Shown here: in pieces, positions 23,561-32,968 of the stretch
Numbering within the stretch: position 1 is the stretch's first letter
How the letters are laid out: the number at the start of each line of letters is the position of its first letter
DNA from: Gemmatimonadales bacterium
GTDB lineage: Bacteria; Gemmatimonadota; Gemmatimonadetes; Gemmatimonadales; GWC2-71-9
Reading direction: 5' to 3'
Assembly: GCA_011772755.1 (NCBI GenBank)
Contig: WVYX01000203.1
Coordinates: 1 to 64,000, forward strand
Length of the DNA stretch: 64,000 nucleotides
The notes under the pieces: generated by a model
Databases searched by the model: none
What the model saw: the letters and a program-made list of their open reading frames with translations, nothing else
What the model was told of the DNA's origin: nothing
Position numbers and translations under genes: made by a program

Positions 23561-23950
23561 ATGGCTTCTCAGCCTCGCCGACGACCACTGCTTCGCGACT
23601 TCCGAACGCTGCGCGTTTGGCGAAAGGCACACCGCTTTGTCCTGCTCGTTTACAGAGGAACAAGGACATTTCCCAAGTAGGAGATGTACGGTCTCACCGC
23701 ACAGCTTCGGCGCGCTGCGGTATCAGTACCTGCGAACATCGCGGAGGGCTGCGGCAGGCCGGCAGGACCGGATCGAGCACGTTTCTTCCAGGTAGCCCTG
23801 GGATCCGCGTCCGAGCTTGACTACCTGCTCGAACTCAGTCGCGACCTAGCGTTCCTCGACACCGATGCTTGCGCAGTGCTGTTGAAAGCGGTGGTAGACA
23901 TCAAGAAGATGCTACCACCGCTAATCAGAAAGACGGCATCGAATTGCTAA
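23561..23950 (+). pseudogene. Four-helix-bundle S23/IVP (23S rRNA intervening-sequence protein) family gene interrupted by an in-frame amber codon (TAG 23678-23680)
   Basis: Translation LRDFRTLRVWRKAHRFVLLVYRGTRTFPK*EMYGLTAQLRRAAVSVPANIAEGCGR...FFQVALGSASELDYLLELSRDL matches S23 family along its length; stop TAA lies in heptamer array. Confidence 0.88.
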
Positions 23951-24071
23951 TTGCGAATTGCGATTTGCTTAGCTGAAGGCTGAGGGCTGAAGGCTACAGC
24001 CCTCGAATTGCGAATTGCGAATGGCGAATTGCTCGCGACGCCTAAGGAGACAGCTGAGGGCTGAAGGCTAC
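23941..24071. repeat. Right nested heptamer arrays (two copies) of the S23 element
   Basis: gaattgctaattgcgaattgcgatttgc + agctgaaggctgagggctgaaggct, then a second copy 24004-24071. Confidence 0.92.
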
Positions 24072-24595
24072 GGTCCCCCCCTCCGCCACTCCATATGTCG
24101 TTGATTCTTGAAGCGGATCACACCCTCCGGTACCGCCGAGTAGTAGAACGCGAACTCGTATACCGCCTCTTCGTTGTCGTAGTTGATGGTGTACAACGTC
24201 TCCCGGACGCCCTCGTCCCGTTTCACCTCAAGAATCTCGTGGACCGTCGAATCCGTGCCTCCCTGGTGGAAGATGAGGATGTCCTTGGTGATCTCGAAGG
24301 GGCGATCCGCATACCTGGGATCCGTTGTATGCCAGACGCCCACCAATTCGTCAGGAATGGTCTTGTCCTTCGGGAGGAAGCGGATACCGTAGGCGACGAC
24401 CGCTACAACGGCGATCACCGCGAACACAGCTCCCAATACGGTGATTCGCGTGCGGCCATCCGCCGACGACCCTCTCCTCGGCGGGCGCGAACCAGGGTCG
24501 GGCTGATTCATCGCCGCAAGCACCTCAGCTGCCTTGGCTCGCAGCATGGCTTCACGATGCTGGAAGGGTATCTCGGGATCGTTTGTCTCTGCCAT
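24068..24595 (-). CDS. Hypothetical single-TM protein
   Basis: ORF 175 aa with one hydrophobic helix; stop codon in repeat array. Confidence 0.6.
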   Translation of the reverse strand: MAETNDPEIPFQHREAMLRAKAAEVLAAMNQPDPGSRPPRRGSSADGRTRITVLGAVFAVIAVVAVVAYGIRFLPKDKTIPDELVGVWHTTDPRYADRPFEITKDILIFHQGGTDSTVHEILEVKRDEGVRETLYTINYDNEEAVYEFAFYYSAVPEGVIRFKNQRHMEWRRGGP

Positions 24596-24653
24596 CGGGA
24601 CTGCTCCGTTGCCTTATCCATATCCATAGCTGGCTTGGGTAATCAACGCGCCC

Positions 24654-26786
24654 TCACTCTGTAGCGCTGCGGATGAGGGGAAAGGTCGCGTACCGTGAGA
24701 GCGGCTCCGGCCGCCCCATGACAGCCAGGAACGCGTCCGTCACGGCTGGATCGAACTGGGTGCCGGAGGAGTCGGTGATGTAGTCCATCACCCTGGCCAG
24801 GGGCCACGCTGACCGGTAGGGACGATCCGACGTCAGGGCGTCGTACACGTCGGGAACCGCCAGCAGCCGAGCAAGGAACGGTATGTCCTCGGCGGCCAGC
24901 CCCTCCGGATACCCCGACCCATCCCACCGCTCATGGTGATACAACACGATCGGGATCAGGTCCGCGTACGCGGGGATCGGGGAAAGGATCCTCGCACCCA
25001 CCGTAACGTGGGAGCGCATGATCACCCACTCCTCGTCGTTGAGCCTCCCAGGCTTGTCCAGAACGGAGGCCGGGACGCCTACCTTCCCGACGTCGTGCAG
25101 CAAGCCGCCCCGATGCAAGATATCGATCTGCTCCGGCGGCAGGCCCATTTCGTGGCCCACCGCCAACGACAACCTCGTCACTCGCTCCGAGTGACCCGCC
25201 GTCCACGGCGACTTGGCGTCCACCGTCTGCGCCAGCGCGGCGAGGGCGCCCCAGTTGAACTGATCGAGCTCCTCGAGAAGTCGAGCATTGGACAAGGCCA
25301 CGGCCACCTGGTCGGCCAGCGCTCGGGCTTGAAGGAGATCATCCTCCTGCACAGCCGCTGGGTCGGCGAACCCCAGCGCCACGAGGGCCGCCAAATCCTC
25401 TTTCATGGAAACGGGAAGAACGACGTAGTTCCGAATCGTGCGCTCGGCCAAGGGGACGGAGGCTACATAGCCGGGTACCTCGGCCCCGTCAAGCAGCAGG
25501 TAGTCGGGATGGTCTCGCAGCTCCCTGACCTGCGCCGGTGTGACTTGCACCTCTTGCGCGACCGTCTCCCCCTCGATGACCGCGATCCGGCGCCAGCGAT
25601 CACCATTTCCCGGGGAAACCCTCAAGCTCACGGTCACGCTGTCGCATCCCAGAGCTGCAGGGGTGCGAAACAGCAAGTTCTTGATGATCTCGTCCGTTTC
25701 CAGCGCCGATAGGATGGCCCTGTCGATCTCGTTCATGGCAGTCAGGGCACTGAAGTGCCTGCCCAGCCGCTGGGACATGGCATTGAAGGAGCCCGCGAGG
25801 TCCTCGAACTCGTCCCGGCTCTCAACGACGACCGGCGTATCGAAGTCCCGCTGAGCGACACGGCGCGTTCCCTCTTGCAGCTTCTCAATGGGATTCAGGC
25901 TCCGTCGGATCTGCACGTTGCTCAGAAGCAGCACCACCCACAGCGCCATGAGAACGGCAGGGACGAAGACCATCTTGAAGCTCGCCATGGGTAGGAGAAT
26001 GCTCTCCTTGGACTGACTCAGCACCATGTACCACGGCGGTGCGGCATACGAGCCAGTGACGAAGACCTGCCAGAATCCCGCCAGGAACGCACCCCGGTTG
26101 TCGCGCCACTCGAACTCGCCACCGTTGCCCTCGACGGCGGATCTGACCTTCTCGACCAGCGGGCGCGATGCCAACTCCGAGCAGTAAAGAGGCCGGTCGG
26201 CATGATCGAACAGACAGAGCTCCATGTCCGGCGGCACGGCCGCATCGTCCTCGCCCGCACTCACGTGAGCCGGATCCAGGCTTGCCCACAGGATCCCTCG
26301 ATCTGGGTCCTCGGCATCCACGGCCTGCGCCATGAGGATCGACAACTCGCCGGAGGGCCACTGGACCGAGACCAGGGACTGGCCCATCCGCAGGTGCTGC
26401 TCCTCCGCCGCGTCGAGCGGGGGCGGCTCCGGCAAGCGGCCGCTGAGGGAATCCGTTCGCCCGTCGCGACCCTGAAGCGCCACGCCAAGGAACGGACTGC
26501 CACTCCCCTGCGGGGAGCCCTCCGGCACTCGGCCGGGACGAGCCCGCAGACCGGAGGCCACGATTCTCAGGTCGGCCTCGAAGAACTGCAGTCGCTCGAG
26601 GAGCCCCATACCGGCAATCTTGCTCGCCTGCTGCACCCGCTCCCGACTCTGGTTGTTCAGCTGCCGCGTTACCAGGACATAGGAGATGGATGCCAACAGG
26701 ACCAAGGGGACCATGGCACACAGCACGAACAGGCCGAGGATTCGGCGGGCGACGCGAGTTCGAAGAAAGGCCGTCTGGATAGCCAT
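24654..26786 (-). CDS. HD-GYP domain protein with periplasmic sensor, HAMP and GAF-like regions
   Basis: GHSERVTRLSLAVGHEMGLPPEQIDILHRGGLLHDVGKVGVPASVLDKPGRL, HHERWDGSGYPEGL; HAMP-like region. Confidence 0.88.
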   Translation of the reverse strand: MAIQTAFLRTRVARRILGLFVLCAMVPLVLLASISYVLVTRQLNNQSRERVQQASKIAGMGLLERLQFFEADLRIVASGLRARPGRVPEGSPQGSGSPFLGVALQGRDGRTDSLSGRLPEPPPLDAAEEQHLRMGQSLVSVQWPSGELSILMAQAVDAEDPDRGILWASLDPAHVSAGEDDAAVPPDMELCLFDHADRPLYCSELASRPLVEKVRSAVEGNGGEFEWRDNRGAFLAGFWQVFVTGSYAAPPWYMVLSQSKESILLPMASFKMVFVPAVLMALWVVLLLSNVQIRRSLNPIEKLQEGTRRVAQRDFDTPVVVESRDEFEDLAGSFNAMSQRLGRHFSALTAMNEIDRAILSALETDEIIKNLLFRTPAALGCDSVTVSLRVSPGNGDRWRRIAVIEGETVAQEVQVTPAQVRELRDHPDYLLLDGAEVPGYVASVPLAERTIRNYVVLPVSMKEDLAALVALGFADPAAVQEDDLLQARALADQVAVALSNARLLEELDQFNWGALAALAQTVDAKSPWTAGHSERVTRLSLAVGHEMGLPPEQIDILHRGGLLHDVGKVGVPASVLDKPGRLNDEEWVIMRSHVTVGARILSPIPAYADLIPIVLYHHERWDGSGYPEGLAAEDIPFLARLLAVPDVYDALTSDRPYRSAWPLARVMDYITDSSGTQFDPAVTDAFLAVMGRPEPLSRYATFPLIRSATE

Positions 26787-26796
26787 TGGCAGTCAG

Positions 26797-27330
26797 CTAG
26801 TACCTAACGGCCAAGCCGATGAACGCCCCGTCATTGGCGCGCACGACGTCATCCTGGCTGGGCTTGGCCGTCAGCGCTACCGTGGTTGCGCCGTCCTTGC
26901 CCATGCTATACAGGTCGTAGCTCGTGTTGATGGGAACCAGGAAGCGGTCCCTCCGGGCCCCCGGGGGAACGGGCTTGCCACGCTCGAACCTGAGGTACTG
27001 ATAGGGGTTGCCCCACGGGTCCAACATATCCCGACCAATCTCCGCCAGGGTTTCCGGCAGACCCTCGCCCAGCATTTCTACTCCGGCGAGGTCGGCCTGT
27101 ATGCCCTCGATGTCCAAGATGGCTCTGGCGACTCGGGCCTGGTCGATATGCTTGGTAACCTGCGGTGTGACCATCGCCAGGAGAGTCCCAAAGATCGCCA
27201 CCACCAGCACCATCTCGACTATCGTCCAGCCGAGCTCGTACCAGGCGCCGCGGGAGTGGCGCGCGGCCGCCAGCCAGCGAGTGACAGTCGCCACGGCAGA
27301 GAGATCGCGAGGAGCAGGCACAGATCCCAT
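26797..27330 (-). CDS. Type II secretion/type IV pilin-like (GspG-like) protein; start approximate
   Basis: Prepilin motif G|WTIVEMVLVVAIFGTLLAMVTPQ; LDPWGNPYQY typical of GspG. Confidence 0.75.
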   Translation of the reverse strand: MGSVPAPRDLSAVATVTRWLAAARHSRGAWYELGWTIVEMVLVVAIFGTLLAMVTPQVTKHIDQARVARAILDIEGIQADLAGVEMLGEGLPETLAEIGRDMLDPWGNPYQYLRFERGKPVPPGARRDRFLVPINTSYDLYSMGKDGATTVALTAKPSQDDVVRANDGAFIGLAVRY

Positions 27331-27788
27331 ACAAACTGGAACGGCGGCTCCGTGCGGTCCGTGCCAAACATCACGAACCGACGCCGGAGTGCGCCGGCCA
27401 GTGTACTCTACGCCGTTCCCCGGGGTTCGCAAGTAGCGCAGCGGGGCTCCCGGGCTCGGGGGGCAGCGCTGGAAGTTTGCTTGCCACACGCGGTTGCGCT
27501 CACGCGATGAATGACGAGGCGCAGCCGGAAGGAAGTCGACGCGTAGCTGGCACAATTCGACCCAGTAGGCCCTGCACCCAGAGGTGTCGTAGGTCACCGA
27601 CCCTGGAGGTTCCAATTGGGCAAGTTGAGCGGGTTCTTGCAGGCGGGAGCGGGCGCCCGTGGCGGGATGGACCGGCAACCGGCCGGCTTCTGGTGCCCCG
27701 CCTTGCGCCCTCCGGCGCACCGCTCCTGCCTGCTACACGTGTACGCACACATCTAACACGAGTGCACACAACGAGTTAACTTGGCGCG

Positions 27789-28325
27789 ATGCTACATCGC
27801 CTAGCGTGGTGCGAACCACACCACTCATCGCACTTATCCCAGGTAGGCCGGTCCACCCCGGCCGCCGGAAGACTACGATTGGCCGGCTTCACTCTGGCCG
27901 AGATGCTGCTGGTGCTCGTAGTGCTGGGCATCCTCACCTCAGTGGGCTACTGGCAGATGTTGCCGGCCCTCGAGCGGCAGAGGGTGCGGCGAACGACTGC
28001 CGTCATCGCAGCCGATCTCCAGTACGCGCAGGCCATGGCGGCGCGGCAGCGTCGGCCGGTTGTGATCATCGCTCAGCCGGTGCTCAAGGCGTACCTCATC
28101 CGCGACCGCCCGGGCACCACCGTGTATCGCCAACGGTTCTTCGGAGACGAAACCGACTACATGATCGACGCGTTCGACGTGAGCCCCAAGACGACGGTAG
28201 AGATCTTCCCCAACGGCGTCGCCACGGCAACCACCACGTTCACCGTGTCGATTCAGGACTATGAACGGCACGTGAGACTGACCAGCGCCGGGCAGGTGCG
28301 CATCCTCGGCGTGAGCGAGAGTTAG
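27789..28325 (+). CDS. GspH/FimT-like pseudopilin
   Basis: G|FTLAEMLLVLVVLGILTSVG; RRTTAVIAADLQYAQAMAARQRRPVVI. Confidence 0.75.
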   Translation: MLHRLAWCEPHHSSHLSQVGRSTPAAGRLRLAGFTLAEMLLVLVVLGILTSVGYWQMLPALERQRVRRTTAVIAADLQYAQAMAARQRRPVVIIAQPVLKAYLIRDRPGTTVYRQRFFGDETDYMIDAFDVSPKTTVEIFPNGVATATTTFTVSIQDYERHVRLTSAGQVRILGVSES

Positions 28326-28327
28326 CA

Positions 28328-28753
28328 ATGGTGCCGCGCCGGCTCCGTGCCATCCGGGTAGCCCGGGGAGATGCCGGCATCTCCCTGGTCGAGATCATGA
28401 TCGCGCTGAGCATCCTGGCCGCGGTGCTTGTGGCCCTTGGGGGACTCATGTTCCAGGTGGCACGCCATACGCGCCAGTCGGCGGCCGCGGGATACCGCAG
28501 CGCTGCCGTCACCAGCGCGGCAGCCTGGGCACGAGGCCTGGCGTGGGACAGCCTCGATACGGCGATTGGCTGCACCACGGACACCACCGGGCTGCTCACC
28601 TACTCCAAGTGCGTCACAGTGCAGACGCTCTCCACCAATCTGAAGCGCGTCACAGTAGTCATTTCCCCCACCGGTTCACTGGTGGCACTACCTGACACGG
28701 TTGAGGTGGACCGCAACAAGCCGAGGCTCAAATCAACACTGCGAGCAAGCTGA
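28328..28753 (+). CDS. GspI/PilV-like pseudopilin
   Basis: G|ISLVEIMIALSILAAVLVALGGLMF. Confidence 0.7.
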   Translation: MVPRRLRAIRVARGDAGISLVEIMIALSILAAVLVALGGLMFQVARHTRQSAAAGYRSAAVTSAAAWARGLAWDSLDTAIGCTTDTTGLLTYSKCVTVQTLSTNLKRVTVVISPTGSLVALPDTVEVDRNKPRLKSTLRAS

Positions 28754-29562
28754 ATTCGCGGGGCTTCACGCTCGTGGAGCTGATGGTCGCCACCACCGTG
28801 ATGGCGATCCTCGGCATCGCCTTGGTGCGCATGCTGATGAGCGACTCCCGGTTCGTTAGCCGGCAGGACGCCATGGTGAGCGCCCGGCAGACGGCACGCT
28901 CGGCGTTGAACGTGATGGCCGTCGAGCTGCGCATGGTTTCCGACAGCGGGCTGATGGCGGCCTCGCCCGACTCCGTGACGGTGCGAATCCCGGTGGCATT
29001 CGGGATGACCTGCCGGACGACCGCCGAGGGTACGATCGCGACCCTGGTGCCCTACGACTCGCTCACCTACGCGTCGGCGGTCGTCGCCGGCATGGCCTGG
29101 CACGACGACGCCGGGGAGTACCGCTTTCTCGCAGGGGTCAAGGCGAACCCCTCAACTGAGGAGGCCCAGTGCACGGCTGACAGCATCCGGGTCGTACCCG
29201 GTGGCGAGCTCGTTCAGATCAATCCGCCGACAGCCGTGCCGTCTGGCCGAGTATTCTACCTGTACCAACTGGTGACGTACCGCTTCGCCGCATCGGCTGA
29301 GCTCGCCGGCCGCGTGGCCCTGTGGCGCAGCGTGGGGAAGTCGAACGATGAGATTGCTGTGCCGTTCGACTCCGCCGCGGGATTCGGCTTCCTAACCGGG
29401 CCGAAGCTCTCGGTGCAAGACACGCCTCCGGCCGACCTGGAGACGGTCCGGGGACTAGAGCTCCGTCTGATCGGCATCAGCGAAAGCCCGCCCCAAGGCA
29501 GGACGGAACCCGAGCGGTTCGAGCTCGTGACGCAAGTGGCATTCACCAACAAGGCGAACTGA
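28732..29562 (+). CDS. GspJ/PilW-like pseudopilin; probable non-AUG start (ATC 28732 or CTG 28750)
   Basis: G|FTLVELMVATTVMAILGIALVRMLM; first ATG-class codon (GTG 28774) lies inside the prepilin motif. Confidence 0.7.
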   Translation: MNTASKLNSRGFTLVELMVATTVMAILGIALVRMLMSDSRFVSRQDAMVSARQTARSALNVMAVELRMVSDSGLMAASPDSVTVRIPVAFGMTCRTTAEGTIATLVPYDSLTYASAVVAGMAWHDDAGEYRFLAGVKANPSTEEAQCTADSIRVVPGGELVQINPPTAVPSGRVFYLYQLVTYRFAASAELAGRVALWRSVGKSNDEIAVPFDSAAGFGFLTGPKLSVQDTPPADLETVRGLELRLIGISESPPQGRTEPERFELVTQVAFTNKAN

Positions 29563-29564
29563 GC

Positions 29565-30665
29565 ATGCAAGGCATGAGGCGCGAAGACGGGTTTGCGTTG
29601 CCGATGACGATCTTCGTCTTGGCGATGGTGACCATCATGCTCTCGGCAGTGTTCGTGCGGGTGCAGATGGACCGTCGCGTCGCCGAGTCGAGCGGCGACG
29701 TCGTGAACGCGCTGGCGGTGGCTGAGAGCGGACTACAGACCTACCTCGGCACCGTAAACTTCGATGCCTGCTATCGGGCGATCCGCCCTCTGGACGGCGA
29801 TTCCACCCGCATCAACGTGAACGGCGGCTACGCCTGGGTGGTGCCGCATGTGATCCAGAAGCCGGCAGACACGCTTCTCCCGTGGAAATACGTAGTCCGC
29901 TCGACAGGGTATCTCGTCGACCCCACGCAGGGCTCTGACCCGCAGGCGGTGCGGACCGTGGCGCAGTTCGCCTACTGGCAGCGCAACAGCATGGAGGTAC
30001 TGGCGGCATTCACGGCGGCAAACGGTCTCGTCCAGATGGCATCGAGCTCGGGCGCCTTCTACGGGGAAGACGTAACCGGCTGGTGGCTCCCCGGTTGCGA
30101 AGACCCGAATCTCCCGGCGCTCCGGGTACCCAACGGGCAGCGCCCGAACAACCTATCGCGATACACCCTCAACGGCACATCTCCGCGCGTGCGGGAAGGC
30201 GGCAGCGGCAAGTGGGTGGCTGATCTGACCAAGATCGACTGGGTTGAGAGCATCACCGGGGGTATCGAGCCCGATTATACCTCGTTCCCTCTGGGAAGCA
30301 TGGACTTTGGTGTCACGATCATCGAGGGCGACCTGAACATCAATTTCGGATCGGGTTGGGGCATGGGCAGCGGCATCCTGATCGTGACGGAAGACTTGGA
30401 CGTCAACGGCAGCTCGTGGTTCTACTGGCTTGGGGTAGTCCTGGTCGGCGGCGAGATCGAATGGGACACGTACGCCAATTACGTGCGGGGGGCGGTGGTC
30501 TCCGGCCTGTATGAGCAGACCGGCCGGAACGCCGACGTCGGCGATGTAGACGGGAACTACCTCTACGTTTACCACGACTCCTACTACGTGCGACGGGCGC
30601 TGGCCTCCCTGGCCGGATTCGCCCCCATGACGAATACCTGGATAGACAACTGGGCGAGTTACTAG
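29565..30665 (+). CDS. GspK/PilX-like protein
   Basis: GFALPMTIFVLAMVTIMLSAVFVRVQMDRRVAESSGDVVNALAVAESGL; position at end of pseudopilin set. Confidence 0.6.
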   Translation: MQGMRREDGFALPMTIFVLAMVTIMLSAVFVRVQMDRRVAESSGDVVNALAVAESGLQTYLGTVNFDACYRAIRPLDGDSTRINVNGGYAWVVPHVIQKPADTLLPWKYVVRSTGYLVDPTQGSDPQAVRTVAQFAYWQRNSMEVLAAFTAANGLVQMASSSGAFYGEDVTGWWLPGCEDPNLPALRVPNGQRPNNLSRYTLNGTSPRVREGGSGKWVADLTKIDWVESITGGIEPDYTSFPLGSMDFGVTIIEGDLNINFGSGWGMGSGILIVTEDLDVNGSSWFYWLGVVLVGGEIEWDTYANYVRGAVVSGLYEQTGRNADVGDVDGNYLYVYHDSYYVRRALASLAGFAPMTNTWIDNWASY

Positions 30666-30728
30666 GGCGGTCAGGCGGACGGGCGGACGGGTAGGAGGGG
30701 GGTCGGGCGGTTCGGCGGTCGGGCGGTC
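30665..30728. repeat. Single-arm octamer array (ggcggtc-N), 8 units
   Basis: gggcggtc aggcggac gggcggac gggtagga ggggggtc gggcggtt cggcggtc gggcggtc. Confidence 0.88.
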
Positions 30729-30830
30729 AAGGCACACACCTAGAGCGGGACGGTTCGCGGCGGTCGGTGTTGCTACATTTCACCGGAACGTCGTCTCGGA
30801 TCGTCCCTGAATTGTGTCTGACGACCTCTG

Positions 30831-31493
30831 ATGCCTCTCAGCGTGGGCGGTGCCCTGTCTACGTTACCGGCGCGCGGCCGTTTCCTTCGAGCGCTCGCTG
30901 GCCTCGCCGTTCTGTCGGGGAGCGTTGCGTGTAACCCCAACGCGCAGCCCAAGCCCGGGGAGCTCCGGGGAATCCTGCTTCCCGATCCTCTGCCCAAGAT
31001 CGATTTCACCCTCGCCAACACCGCTGGCGAGCCGTTCGCCTTCCGGCAGCAGACGGACGGCTACGTCACGCTGCTGTTCTTCGGGTTCACCTACTGCCCG
31101 GACATCTGCCCGGTGCACATGGCGAATCTGGCAGCGGTGTTGCGCAAACTGCCGCTTCGGACGGCGAACAGGGTGAAGGTCGTGATGGTGAGCGTTGACC
31201 CCGACCGGGACACCCCGGAGCGGCTGCGGACCTGGCTCAACGCGTTCGATCCGTCCTTCGTGGGGCTCCGGGGGCCCATCGAGCAGGTGAACGAGATTCA
31301 ACGAGCGCTGAATCTCCCGCCCGCCATCAAGCAGCAGACCAGTGAGGACGACTACACCGTCGGTCACGCCGCCCAGATCATCGCGTTCACCGGTGACAAC
31401 CGGGCGCATGTGGTCTACCCGTCGGGCACCCGGCAGGCCGACTGGGCCCACGACCTCCCCCTGCTGGTGGAGGCCGACTGGCCGGCGCAGTGA
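30831..31493 (+). CDS. SCO1/SenC family copper chaperone lipoprotein
   Basis: LSGSVAC lipobox; LLFFGFTYCPDICPVHM; VDPDRDTPERLRTWLNAFDPSFVGL. Confidence 0.9.
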   Translation: MPLSVGGALSTLPARGRFLRALAGLAVLSGSVACNPNAQPKPGELRGILLPDPLPKIDFTLANTAGEPFAFRQQTDGYVTLLFFGFTYCPDICPVHMANLAAVLRKLPLRTANRVKVVMVSVDPDRDTPERLRTWLNAFDPSFVGLRGPIEQVNEIQRALNLPPAIKQQTSEDDYTVGHAAQIIAFTGDNRAHVVYPSGTRQADWAHDLPLLVEADWPAQ

Positions 31494-31993
31494 AGACGAC
31501 CAACTGCCTGACACTCCTGATCTCCACGCTGGCAGCATTGAGCTGTGCCAGCGGCGAGCGGGCATCGGCGCCGGTTGCCGTCGCGTCGTCGGGCGATCTC
31601 ACGGTGTACCACGCCTACGCGCCCGCATCCCCGGCACCGGACGTGGCTTCCCTCTACTTCACGGTGGTCAACGACGGTGAGGCTGCGGACACGCTTCTGA
31701 CCATTACCTCGCCGGCCGGGGAGGCGACACTCCACAACGTGGTGACCCAGGACGGCATCGCTCGCATGACGCCCGTGGAGGCGTTGCCGATCCCGCCCCA
31801 CGGTCTCGCCCGCCTAGCACCAGGGGGCTATCACGTGATGTTCTCCAACCTCGTCCGGCCGCTGAACTTGGGCGACACCATTGCCGTGGAGCTGGCACTA
31901 GCCAGCGGTACCATGCTGCGGTTTCCGGTGCCCGTCCTCAGCTACACCGAGGTCGTCAAGCGGCTGGACCAGGGCGAGCCTTCGCGCCGATGA
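31490..31993 (+). CDS. PCu(A)C copper chaperone
   Basis: LHNVVTQDGIARMTPVEALPIPPHGLARLAPGGYHVMF (H-X-M type motif). Confidence 0.88.
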   Translation: MKTTNCLTLLISTLAALSCASGERASAPVAVASSGDLTVYHAYAPASPAPDVASLYFTVVNDGEAADTLLTITSPAGEATLHNVVTQDGIARMTPVEALPIPPHGLARLAPGGYHVMFSNLVRPLNLGDTIAVELALASGTMLRFPVPVLSYTEVVKRLDQGEPSRR

Positions 31994-32805
31994 CCTGGTG
32001 GTGCTTCGCTCAAGGAACGGCGTGGGAGTGGACCTGGCGTCCGTACCCCGGGGTGTGGTTGCTCGCCGCTCTCCTGATTGGCGGCTACGTGGCCGCGCTC
32101 CGCCGGCTCAGACCGCCGGGTGAGCCCATACCAGCCAGACGGGGCCAGATCGTCTCCTTCGTGCTGGGCGTGCTGGCGCTGTGGCTCGCCGCGGATTGGC
32201 CGGTGGGCCCCCTGGGAGCCGGTTACCTCGTCAGCGTCCACACCGGGCAGTATCTGCTGTTCGCCCTGGTGGCCCCTCCCCTGCTCATCCACGGAACTCC
32301 GGCGTGGCTGCTGCGCCTGCTGATCAAGCCCCGACCGGCATACCACACCGCCCGCTTCTTGAGCCGCCCGCTCATAGCCTTCGCGATCTTCAACGTCGTG
32401 CTGCTAGCCACGCACCTTCCCACACTGGTGGACCGGCTCACCGTCAGCCAGCTCGGATCGTTCCTGATGGACATGACGTGGCTCGCTTCCGGATTGGTGT
32501 TCTGGTGGCAGGTGCTGGGCCCCCTACCTGAGCTTCATCCCCTGTCGTACCCGGCTCGCATTCTCTTTCTCATCTTGAACGTCTTCATTCCCACGGTGCC
32601 AGCGGCGTTCCTCACCTTCGCCGACTATCCGCTCTACGCCCTGTACGAGCTTGCTCCCCGAGCGGTCAACCTCTCGGCGCGGCAGGATCAGCAACTGGCC
32701 GGGTTGATCATGAAAGTGGTCGGCGGGCTGATCATCTTCGGCACCGCGTCAGTACTGTTCTTCAAATGGCACGGTATGGAAGAGCGGGAAGAGGGGAGGA
32801 TGTGA
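31990..32805 (+). CDS. ctaG: Cytochrome c oxidase assembly factor, CtaG (caa3) family
   Basis: Multi-TM, SVHTGQYLLFALVAPPLLIHGTPAWLLR, PAAFLTFADYPLYALYE. Confidence 0.85.
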   Translation: MTWWCFAQGTAWEWTWRPYPGVWLLAALLIGGYVAALRRLRPPGEPIPARRGQIVSFVLGVLALWLAADWPVGPLGAGYLVSVHTGQYLLFALVAPPLLIHGTPAWLLRLLIKPRPAYHTARFLSRPLIAFAIFNVVLLATHLPTLVDRLTVSQLGSFLMDMTWLASGLVFWWQVLGPLPELHPLSYPARILFLILNVFIPTVPAAFLTFADYPLYALYELAPRAVNLSARQDQQLAGLIMKVVGGLIIFGTASVLFFKWHGMEEREEGRM

Positions 32806-32811
32806 AAAAGG

Positions 32812-32907
32812 GGGTGGTTTGTTGTCTGTGGGTTGTGGTTTGTGGTACGTCGTCACCTGGGGGATCCTCGTGACCGGAACGAACCACTAACCACACAACC
32901 ACTGACC
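32812..32907. repeat. Heptamer inverted array (gtggttt)
   Basis: gtggttt gttgtct gtgggtt gtggttt gtggtac / gaaccac taaccac acaacca ctgacca. Confidence 0.85.
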
Positions 32908-32968
32908 AGGCAGGGCTGCCCCCCGCCACCTACTCCACCGTCATATACCCAACCATTCCCGCTGCCTC

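Noticed and set aside
23561-23950. Genuine 23S rRNA intervening sequence
   Set aside because: No rRNA sequence flanks the S23 gene; neighbours are protein-coding genes.
23380-24071. Diversity-generating retroelement
   Set aside because: S23 is related to Avd, but no reverse transcriptase, template repeat or variable repeat was found in the window.
27734-27776. acac/gtgt-rich stretch between divergent pilin genes as an array
   Set aside because: Only a few imperfect units and no inverted arm; kept only as a possible operator palindrome.
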